Part shown: positions 5,418 through 10,170 of the stretch, in pieces | How the letters are laid out: each line of letters starts with the position of its first letter | Position numbering within the stretch: position 1 is the first letter of the stretch | Assembly (NCBI GenBank): GCA_017501175.1 | Contig: JAFVXK010000033.1 | Location: forward strand, 1 to 10,170 | Origin: Clostridia bacterium | Lineage (GTDB): Bacteria; Bacillota_A; Clostridia; Oscillospirales; CAG-272 | Direction of reading: 5' to 3' | DNA: 10,170 nucleotides | The notes under the pieces: generated by a model | What the model saw: the letters and a program-made list of their open reading frames with translations, nothing else | What the model was told of the DNA's origin: nothing | The model's database searches: none | Program-made: the position numbers and the translations under genes

Positions 5418-6227
5418 CTATTTTGCACTTGAGGGCGATACTCCCATCAGCTTTTTGTAGGTTCTTGAGAAATACGATAGGCTCTCAAACCCGCTCTCCA
5501 GTGCTGCCTCGGTGACGGTTTTTCCCTCGTCGAGCACCGTCTGGGCGTGTTTACAGCGCAAGGTATTCAGATAGGCAAAAAGCGGCTGCCCCGTCATACG
5601 TTTGAACTCTCGCGCGAGGTGAAATTTCGTTATCCCGCAAAGCGCCGCTACGTCATCAAGCGCTATTTTGTGTGTGTAGTTGTCGTTGACGTACTCTATG
5701 GCGCGCTTAACGTAAAGCTCGGAGGGCGAGGAAGAGTCGGCGGTCATTTCTTCGGGCAAGGAATGTCTTTCTGCAACGTCTATCAAAAGGGCAAGAATAG
5801 CCGACCTAAGCTTTGCGGCAGCTATGGGGCTTTGCAGCTTAGAATAAGCCTTCCTACATTCTATGCAATTCTCGAACAGAGTTTTCGTCCCTTCGTCACG
5901 AAAGCACTCGTCAAAATTAATAAGCGAGGTATCTATTCCGTTTTCTCTGCAAAAGTCATCATCAATAATCGTAAAATTATAGCTTATGCCGACGTCACTG
6001 TACAGTCTGTGAAGGACGCCCGAATTAACGACAACAATATCTCCCTCTGTGAGTGAAATGCGCCTTTTTCCGTACTGTACAGCTCCAGACCCCTCTGTAA
6101 CTAGTAATATTTCGATGTTGCTGTGCCAATTTGACGGGCAGGAATGACCGTTTTCCTCTCCGCCAAACCAAAACGGACAGAGCCTATTCATTTTCAAATC
6201 GGTATAATGCTCATAACGCGATGCCAC
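5418..6227 (-). CDS. AraC-family transcriptional regulator (cupin sensor + double HTH)
   Basis: A 269-residue cytoplasmic regulator, divergent from the tandem deacetylase genes, which it probably controls. Residues about 25-90 form a cupin-like sensor (SNWHSNIEILLVTEGSGAVQ, then LTEGDIVVVNSGVLHRL). The C-terminal AraC/XylS domain covers about 172-266: first HTH IALDDVAALCGIT with FHLAREFKRMTG, second TVTEAALESGF followed by SYFSRTYKKLMGVSPS. It differs clearly from the regulator at 474-1295, sharing only family features, so the two probably sense different ligands. Translation is assigned to GTG at 6227 because AGAGGG lies 7 nt upstream; the next ATG would remove 12 residues. Its predicted transcript passes through the direct-repeat operator at 6245-6276, so bound protein could also repress its own gene. 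Confidence 0.93.
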   Translation of the reverse strand: MASRYEHYTDLKMNRLCPFWFGGEENGHSCPSNWHSNIEILLVTEGSGAVQYGKRRISLTEGDIVVVNSGVLHRLYSDVGISYNFTIIDDDFCRENGIDTSLINFDECFRDEGTKTLFENCIECRKAYSKLQSPIAAAKLRSAILALLIDVAERHSLPEEMTADSSSPSELYVKRAIEYVNDNYTHKIALDDVAALCGITKFHLAREFKRMTGQPLFAYLNTLRCKHAQTVLDEGKTVTEAALESGFESLSYFSRTYKKLMGVSPSSAK

Positions 6228-6244
6228 AGCTACACCCTCTCAAC

Positions 6245-6276
6245 ATCAATATAGTTAAAATAGTTATCAATATAGT
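6245..6276 (+). promoter_or_regulatory. Predicted AraC-type operator: direct repeats upstream of the deacetylase promoter
   Basis: ATCAATATAGT occurs exactly twice, at 6245-6255 and 6266-6276, a 21-bp period (two helical turns). The second copy ends 2 bp before the -35 box. Tandem half-sites 21 bp apart abutting or overlapping -35 are the hallmark of AraC-type activator sites (as in araI1-araI2). The likely binder is the regulator encoded at 5418-6227. Confidence 0.7.
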
Positions 6277-6278
6277 GC

Positions 6279-6307
6279 TTGAATTTACTATGGCTATATT
6301 TTATAAT
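6279..6307 (+). promoter_or_regulatory. Predicted promoter of the deacetylase pair
   Basis: TTGAAT (6279-6284), 17-nt spacer, TATAAT (6302-6307). A weak -35 next to the repeated operator and a consensus -10 fit an activator-dependent promoter. The leader to the ATG is about 47 nt and carries AAGGAG (6345-6350). Confidence 0.7.
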
Positions 6308-6326
6308 AAATCTAGGCAAATGTCAA
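6298..6326 (-). promoter_or_regulatory. Predicted promoter of the second AraC gene, overlapping the deacetylase promoter
   Basis: Minus strand TTGACA (6321-6326), 17-nt spacer, TAAAAT (6298-6303). Its -10 overlaps the plus-strand -10 at 6302-6307, so polymerase cannot occupy both promoters at once. Confidence 0.65.
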
Positions 6327-6360
6327 TATTTTAATAAAAATTCGAAGGAGATTACGTGAA

Positions 6361-7209
6361 ATGAAAATTTTAGCAATCGGCGCACATCAGGACGACAATG
6401 AATTTTTGATAGGCGGTATGACGGCAAAATGGGTTCGCGCGGGGCACGAGGTGCGTTTTCTCAGCCTTTGCAACGGCTGCGGCGGTCATCACATACTGAC
6501 ACCTGAGGAAACCTCTAAAACGAGGGCAGGTGAGAGTGCCGCGGTTGCAAAATATCTCGGAATACAATACGATATTTGGGATATTGACGACTGTACGCTC
6601 GTCGCTGACCTTGAAACGAGAAACAGGCTTATTTGCTACATACGCGAGTTCTCGCCCGACCTTATAATCTCTCACAGAACCAACGACTACCACGCAGACC
6701 ACAGAGCCGCAGGTCAGCTCGTTCAGGACGCGTCCTACATTCTTACCGTTCCTCACACCTGCCCCGACGTTCCTGCTATGAGATTTATGCCGGTTATTAT
6801 GTACTACGAGGACGAATTCAGAAACCCCGAGTTCGACCCGACCTACGTTATGGACGTGGACAGCGAGATAGAAACGAAGCTCCACATTTCGCGCCTGAAC
6901 GTAAGCCAGGTTTACGAGTGGCTTCCCTACACCTACGGAGAGGTTGTGCCGACCGACGAGGCTGAGCGTGAGGCGTACTTCCTCGGAATGAACATCACCG
7001 AGAATACCACCGACGAGGAAATTCTCGCCGACGAGGGTCACGGCTACGCCGTCCTGTTCGCAAGACCTGCGGCGCGCTTCCGCAAGAAGCTCATCGAGCG
7101 TTACGGACTTGAGCGCGGCTCGAAGGTGCGCTATGCCGAGGCTTTTGAGCTCTGTCCCTACGGCGGTCAGCCCACCGAGGAATTTAACAAGGCTTTATTT
7201 AATTTTTAA
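6361..7209 (+). CDS. LmbE/PIG-L family zinc-dependent deacetylase, copy 1
   Basis: A 282-residue soluble protein of the GlcNAc-PI de-N-acetylase (PIG-L/LmbE) family, whose members hydrolyse N-acetyl groups from amino sugars or their conjugates. The metal motif is at the N-terminus: GAHQDDNEF, corresponding to AHPDDE, with H9 and D12 as expected zinc ligands and D11 as general base. The third ligand lies in NDYHADHRAAG (H114 of HxDH at 111-114). LCNGCGGHH (36-44) takes the place of the usual TNG-x-x-GHH strand and carries two Cys. No signal peptide is visible, so it acts in the cytoplasm. It is first in a two-gene unit with a paralogue 18 nt downstream and lies opposite an AraC regulator. AAGGAG is 10 nt before the ATG. 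The substrate is unknown; small-molecule glycoconjugates or acetylated sugars are plausible. Confidence 0.92.
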   Translation: MKILAIGAHQDDNEFLIGGMTAKWVRAGHEVRFLSLCNGCGGHHILTPEETSKTRAGESAAVAKYLGIQYDIWDIDDCTLVADLETRNRLICYIREFSPDLIISHRTNDYHADHRAAGQLVQDASYILTVPHTCPDVPAMRFMPVIMYYEDEFRNPEFDPTYVMDVDSEIETKLHISRLNVSQVYEWLPYTYGEVVPTDEAEREAYFLGMNITENTTDEEILADEGHGYAVLFARPAARFRKKLIERYGLERGSKVRYAEAFELCPYGGQPTEEFNKALFNF

Positions 7210-7227
7210 TTATAGAGAGGTAAAAAA

Positions 7228-8076
7228 ATGAAGATTTTAGCAATTGGTGCTCACCAGGACGACAACGAGTTTATGCTCGGCGGAATGACTGCAAAGTGGG
7301 TAAAGGCAGGTCACGAGGTGCAATTCCTCAGCCTTTGCAACGGCTGCGGCGGCCATCACATAATGACGCCCGAGGAAACCTCGGCAAGACGTGCAACCGA
7401 GAGTGCTGCGGTTGCGAAGTATCTCGGCATCCGCTATGACGTATGGGATATTGACGACTGCACGCTCGTCGCCGACCTCGAAACGAGAAACAGGCTCATA
7501 AGATACATCAGAGCCTTCTCGCCCGACCTTATCATCTCGCACAGAGTAAACGACTATCACGCAGACCACAGAGCCGCAGGTCAGCTCGTGCAGGACGCTT
7601 CCTACATTCTGACAGTTCCTCACACCTGCCCCGACGCGCCCGCGATGAGATTTATGCCTGTTATCATATACACCGAGGACAAATTCAGAAACCCCGAGTT
7701 TGACCCGACCTACGTTATGAGTGTTGACGACGAGCTTGAAACCAAGCTTCACATCGCATCGCTGAACGTCAGCCAGGTTTACGAGTGGCTTCCCTACACT
7801 CATGGTGACACCGTGCCCGAGGGCGAGGCAGAGCGATACGCGTGGCTTCGCGGAATGCCTATCACCGAGGACACCACTGACGAGGAAATCCTCGCGACAA
7901 AGACCTACGCCTACGGTGTGAGATTCGCAAAGACTGCAGCTCGTTTCAGAAAGAGGCTCATTGAGCTTTACGGACTTGAGCGCGGCTCGAAAATCCGCTA
8001 TGCCGAGGCTTTTGAGCTCTGTCCCTACGGCGGTCAGCCCACCGAGGAGTTTAACAAGACTCTCTTTGGGTTCTGA
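7228..8076 (+). CDS. LmbE/PIG-L family zinc-dependent deacetylase, copy 2
   Basis: A 282-residue paralogue of the gene just upstream: aligned without gaps, I count 47 differences, about 83% identity. All presumed catalytic residues are kept: H9, D11 and D12 in AHQDDNEF, and HADH at 111-114. The LCNGCGGHH stretch and both Cys are also identical. The changes cluster in residues 192-245 (for example EREAYFLGM versus ERYAWLRGM), a C-terminal part that may shape substrate choice, so the copies may act on related but different substrates. GAGAGG lies 7 nt before the ATG, and the 18-nt gap implies co-transcription from the promoter at 6279-6307. The unit ends at the hairpins at 8097-8163. Confidence 0.92.
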   Translation: MKILAIGAHQDDNEFMLGGMTAKWVKAGHEVQFLSLCNGCGGHHIMTPEETSARRATESAAVAKYLGIRYDVWDIDDCTLVADLETRNRLIRYIRAFSPDLIISHRVNDYHADHRAAGQLVQDASYILTVPHTCPDAPAMRFMPVIIYTEDKFRNPEFDPTYVMSVDDELETKLHIASLNVSQVYEWLPYTHGDTVPEGEAERYAWLRGMPITEDTTDEEILATKTYAYGVRFAKTAARFRKRLIELYGLERGSKIRYAEAFELCPYGGQPTEEFNKTLFGF

Positions 8077-8096
8077 TATTACCTATAAAATAAGCG

Positions 8097-8124
8097 TAGC
8101 GCCCGAGCAAATTCTCGGGCGCTA
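8097..8124 (+). terminator. First hairpin after the deacetylase pair
   Basis: An 11-bp perfect stem TAGCGCCCGAG / CTCGGGCGCTA with loop CAAATT, 20 nt after the stop. Only TTTAAAAA follows, so on its own it is a poor terminator and may instead protect the mRNA 3' end. Confidence 0.6.
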
Positions 8125-8130
8125 TTTAAA

Positions 8131-8163
8131 AACGAGGCTATCAGATGACAGCCTCGTTTTTTT
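8131..8163. terminator. Strong bidirectional terminator between the deacetylases and rplQ
   Basis: Stem AACGAGGCT (8131-8139) / AGCCTCGTT (8150-8158), 10-nt loop, then seven T (8157-8163) on the plus strand. On the minus strand the same stem is followed by five T (8128-8132), 13-45 nt after the rplQ stop, so it can end both convergent operons. Confidence 0.92.
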
Positions 8164-8175
8164 GGTTATAGCAAA

Positions 8176-8544
8176 TTACTTAGCCTCGGTCTCCTCAGCT
8201 GCAGCCTTAACCGCAGTGAGCTTAACGATAGCGGTCTCTGCGCCGTCGCCGCGGCGGGGACCCATCTTGTAGACCTGAGTATATCCGCCGTTAACGTTTG
8301 CGTAAGCAGGAGCGATAACGGTGAAGAGCTTCTTTGCTACGTCCTCTTTGGTTATAAATTCAAGAGCAGTACGGTATGCAGCGAGGTCGCCCTTCTTACC
8401 GAGGGTGATCATCTCGTCAGCCTTTGCAGAAACCTCTGCGGCTCTCGTGTAGGTGGTTTCAATCTTACCACAGTCGAGAAGCAGGGTTACCATACCTCTG
8501 AGCATAGCTTTGCGCTGTGCAGTAGTTCTGCCAAGCTTTCTCAT
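8176..8544 (-). CDS. rplQ: 50S ribosomal protein L17
   Basis: A 122-residue large-subunit protein near the exit-tunnel rim. [22 protein letters not shown] at the N-terminus is the family hallmark, and [23 protein letters not shown] near the C-terminus is the conserved closing block; an Ala/Glu-rich tail ends it. Length is typical. The start lacks the one or two residues that usually precede RKLGR; GGAGGA lies 7 nt upstream and an in-frame stop sits right before the ATG, so no longer form is possible. It is the last gene of the alpha operon, 21 bp after rpoA, and is closed by the terminator at 8131-8163. Confidence 0.97.
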   Translation of the reverse strand: MRKLGRTTAQRKAMLRGMVTLLLDCGKIETTYTRAAEVSAKADEMITLGKKGDLAAYRTALEFITKEDVAKKLFTVIAPAYANVNGGYTQVYKMGPRRGDGAETAIVKLTAVKAAAEETEAK

Positions 8545-8565
8545 TTATATGTCCTCCAATAATAC

Positions 8566-9543
8566 TTATTCTTCGTCTTTCTTTAAGGCAAGGCCCAAAG
8601 AATTCAACTTTTGGATAACTTCCTCAAGCGACTTGCGTCCGAGGTTACGAACCTTTATCATATCCTCTTCGGTGCGGTTGATAAGATCCTCTACCGTGTC
8701 AATTCCGGCACGCTTCAAGCAGTTGAAGCTACGAACTGAAAGGTCAAGCTCCTCAATGGTCATCTCGAGGACTCTGTCTCTCTTAACTTCGGGTCTCTCG
8801 ATAAGTGTCTCTGCATCCTGAGCGATGTTGGACATATCGATAAACAGTTTGAGATGCTCGTTGAGAACCTTTGCGGCAAGTGATACCGCTTCCTTTGCGG
8901 TGATGGTACCGTTAGTGAGTACCTTCATTGTGAGCTTATCATAGTCGGTGATGTTACCGACACGGGTATTCTCTACGCTATACTCAACCTTGTAAACGGG
9001 GGTGAATATAGAGTCGATGAATATAAGACCGATGGGTGCTCCAACGTTTGCAGGTGCGGTTGCAAGATAATTCTGCTTGTTGACGTCGGAGGGAACGTAT
9101 CCACGGCCCTCGTCAAAGGTGATCTCCATATAGAAGCGCGCGTTCTCGCTGACGGTGCAGATGTGATGGTCGGGGTTGAGTATCTCAACCTCTGCGTCGG
9201 GGGTGATGTCACCTGCGGTAACGTTGCAGGGACCAACAGCCTCAACAATCACAGTCTTGGGCTCAGAGCAAGCAAGCTTAGCTACGATGCCCTTTACGTT
9301 GAGAACGATTTCCGGAACGTCTTCCTTAACACCGTTGCAGGGGGAGATCTCGTGGAGAACTCCGTCTATCTTGATGCTGGTAGCCGCATAGCCGGGGAGC
9401 GTTGAAAGAAGAACTCTTCTGAGCGAGTTGCCGAGTGTTATACCATAACCTCTTACGAGAGGATCAACAACAACAGTAGCCTCGCTTCCGTCCTCGGAAA
9501 CCTCGGTCACATTGATGTTGAATTTCTCTATTGCGTTCATCAT
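8566..9543 (-). CDS. rpoA: RNA polymerase alpha subunit
   Basis: A 325-residue core polymerase subunit that nucleates enzyme assembly. The N-terminal domain (about 1-235) has the dimerisation motif [17 protein letters not shown] (31-47) and [11 protein letters not shown]. The C-terminal domain (about 255-315) has the UP-element/activator contact set: [13 protein letters not shown] with R271, N274, C275 and K277, and [10 protein letters not shown] with G302 and K304, matching E. coli R265, N268, C269, K271, G296 and K298. The A-tract DNA upstream of the rRNA promoter in this window and the AraC-type activators are natural partners of this domain. Two consecutive ATG codons open the gene; GGAGG lies 9 nt before the first and 12 before the second, so the first is chosen. 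It follows rpsD by 115 bp holding a large stem-loop. Confidence 0.98.
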   Translation of the reverse strand: MMNAIEKFNINVTEVSEDGSEATVVVDPLVRGYGITLGNSLRRVLLSTLPGYAATSIKIDGVLHEISPCNGVKEDVPEIVLNVKGIVAKLACSEPKTVIVEAVGPCNVTAGDITPDAEVEILNPDHHICTVSENARFYMEITFDEGRGYVPSDVNKQNYLATAPANVGAPIGLIFIDSIFTPVYKVEYSVENTRVGNITDYDKLTMKVLTNGTITAKEAVSLAAKVLNEHLKLFIDMSNIAQDAETLIERPEVKRDRVLEMTIEELDLSVRSFNCLKRAGIDTVEDLINRTEEDMIKVRNLGRKSLEEVIQKLNSLGLALKKDEE

Positions 9544-9577
9544 TTTAAATTACCTCCTCATTATTCTATATTTGTTC

Positions 9578-9590
9578 TTCCCTACGGGAA
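9578..9590 (-). other. Small hairpin before rpoA
   Basis: Minus strand TTCCC-GTA-GGGAA, a 5-bp stem with a 3-nt loop lying between the large stem-loop and the rpoA ribosome binding site (19 nt away). Significance is uncertain. Confidence 0.4.
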
Positions 9591-9600
9591 AATAGCAACT

Positions 9601-9651
9601 GATATTTGCAAGGAATATGGAAATCCTGTCCCATACTCCTCGCAGAATATC
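9601..9651 (-). ncRNA. Long stem-loop in the rpsD-rpoA intergenic mRNA
   Basis: In the operon transcript (minus strand) bases 9651-9631 pair with 9601-9620: six pairs, one bulged C (9645), then fourteen more pairs, closing a 10-nt loop (GACAGGATTT). Two of the twenty pairs are G-U wobbles (9641/9610 and 9636/9615); in plus-strand RNA these would be A-C mismatches, so the fold favours the mRNA sense strand. It begins 7 nt after the rpsD stop. No T-run follows, so it is not a simple terminator; roles could be mRNA processing or stability, or a protein-binding site. No known family is assigned. Confidence 0.75.
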
Positions 9652-9658
9652 GGAGGGA

Positions 9659-10170
9659 TTACTTGGAATAGAGCTCGACGATAAGCTGCTCTTCGAACTC
9701 GAAGTCGATATCGTCTCTTGCAGGGAGAGCAACTACCTTTGCGGTAGCGTTAGCTGCATCGTTCTCAATCCACTTGGGAGTGGTAACGGTAGCAAGACCC
9801 TCGATGAGTGCCTTAATCTTTACGCTTTCCTTGCTGGTTTCCTTAACGGCGATAATGTCACCTGCCTTAACGAGAATAGAGGGGATAGAAACCTTCTTAC
9901 CGTTAAGAGTGAAGTGAGCGTGAAGGACGAGCTGACGAGCTTCCTTTCTGGACGCTGCCATACCCATTCTGTAAACTACGTTGTCAAGACGTCTATCGAG
10001 AAGGCAAAGGAGATTTTCACCGGTAATACCGTCCATCTTCTCTGCGAGCTCGTAGTAATGTCTGAACTGACCTTCGAGTACGCCGTAGTAACGTCTTGCC
10101 TTCTGCTTCTCACGAAGCTGCTTGCCGTATTCTCCGACCTTCTTGCGAGCTGCGCCATGCTGACCGGGAG
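9659..10170 (-). CDS. rpsD: 30S ribosomal protein S4 (5' end outside window)
   Basis: The C-terminal roughly 170 residues of S4, a primary 16S rRNA-binding assembly protein. The visible part opens with [18 protein letters not shown], the conserved block normally some 35-40 residues into S4, and reads in frame to the window edge. The S4 RNA-binding domain follows ([20 protein letters not shown], then [18 protein letters not shown] and [13 protein letters not shown]), and the protein ends with the typical [11 protein letters not shown]. The N-terminus, including any zinc-binding Cys cluster, is outside the window. The order rpsD-rpoA-rplQ is that of the alpha operon; S4 is the autoregulator of this operon in E. 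coli, which makes the stem-loop just after the gene of interest. Confidence 0.97.
   Translation of the reverse strand, partial: PGQHGAARKKVGEYGKQLREKQKARRYYGVLEGQFRHYYELAEKMDGITGENLLCLLDRRLDNVVYRMGMAASRKEARQLVLHAHFTLNGKKVSIPSILVKAGDIIAVKETSKESVKIKALIEGLATVTTPKWIENDAANATAKVVALPARDDIDFEFEEQLIVELYSK

Larger units (their letters stand above)
6361..8076 (+). repeat. Tandem gene duplication of the deacetylase
   Basis: Two 849-bp genes of equal length repeat in direct orientation with an 867-bp period. Similarity is uneven: 7129-7181 and 7996-8048 (53 bp) are identical even at silent positions, as is a stretch of about 31 bp around the HADH motif, while the segment coding for residues 192-245 is strongly diverged. 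No mobile-element ends flank the copies. Confidence 0.95.

Noticed and set aside
5405..5426. Hairpin GCAAAAT/ATTTTGC spanning the stop codon of the second AraC gene as a terminator
   Set aside because: The stem is short and AT-rich and no T-run follows on the transcribed strand.
6370..7041. Long antisense frame within the first deacetylase (and its twin at 7237-7803)
   Set aside because: Both are shadows of the deacetylase codon pattern. Their similarity to each other only reflects the gene duplication, and neither has a recognisable domain.
6361..8076. Mobile element or CRISPR explanation for the large direct repeat
   Set aside because: The repeat units are complete functional genes with different spacers and flanks; no terminal inverted repeats, transposase or short repeat-spacer units are present.
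9544..9658. Separate promoter for rpoA in the rpsD-rpoA gap
   Set aside because: A TAGAAT-like -10 exists, but nothing resembling a -35 lies at 16-18 nt; the alpha-operon transcript explains rpoA expression.

Overview
The window looks like chromosomal DNA of a Clostridia-type Bacillota, probably an uncultured gut member. The evidence is: a 16S rRNA 5' end of clostridial type; rpsD sitting directly upstream of rpoA and rplQ (in Bacillus rpsD lies elsewhere); a CIRCE/HrcA heat-shock operator; strong GGAGG-type ribosome binding sites; and AT-rich intergenic regions between genes of moderate GC. No order or family can be fixed from this much sequence.

Layout from left to right. Positions 1-97 hold the first bases of a 16S rRNA gene read leftwards, preceded by a leader of about 220 nt and a consensus rRNA promoter (324-352). 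Next comes an AraC-family regulator (474-1295, minus) divergent from a Gfo/Idh/MocA oxidoreductase (1443-2426, plus). Then htpG (Hsp90, 2562-4442, plus) with a consensus promoter and a perfect CIRCE operator. A bidirectional terminator separates htpG from a convergent PlsC-like acyltransferase (4508-5275, minus). A second AraC-family regulator (5418-6227, minus) is divergent from two tandem, about 83% identical LmbE/PIG-L-type deacetylases (6361-7209 and 7228-8076, plus). After a strong bidirectional terminator come the last genes of the ribosomal alpha operon, read leftwards: rpsD (partial), rpoA, rplQ.

How the parts work together. The two AraC modules share a design: a cupin-type sensor/HTH regulator transcribed away from the enzyme gene or genes it probably controls, with the predicted divergent promoters overlapping at their -10 boxes. 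In the second module an 11-bp direct repeat with exact 21-bp period sits just upstream of the deacetylase -35 box, the classic geometry of an AraC activator site. The enzymes (an NAD(P)-dependent sugar-type dehydrogenase and two zinc deacetylases) suggest handling of (acetylated) sugars, but no substrate can be named. The right and left ends are housekeeping translation and transcription genes.

Points most worth a second look: (1) the CIRCE site of htpG lies inside a longer 16-bp-arm palindrome followed by seven T, which could terminate read-through from the upstream gene while sparing htpG's own transcript; (2) a roughly 20-bp stem-loop between rpsD and rpoA whose two wobble pairs work only in the operon's own RNA strand; (3) the AraC operator/overlapping promoter arrangement; (4) the mosaic tandem deacetylase pair with a variant AHQDDNE motif; (5) a PlsC-like protein lacking the catalytic Asp. 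No CRISPR array, insertion sequence, phage gene, tRNA or defence system was seen.
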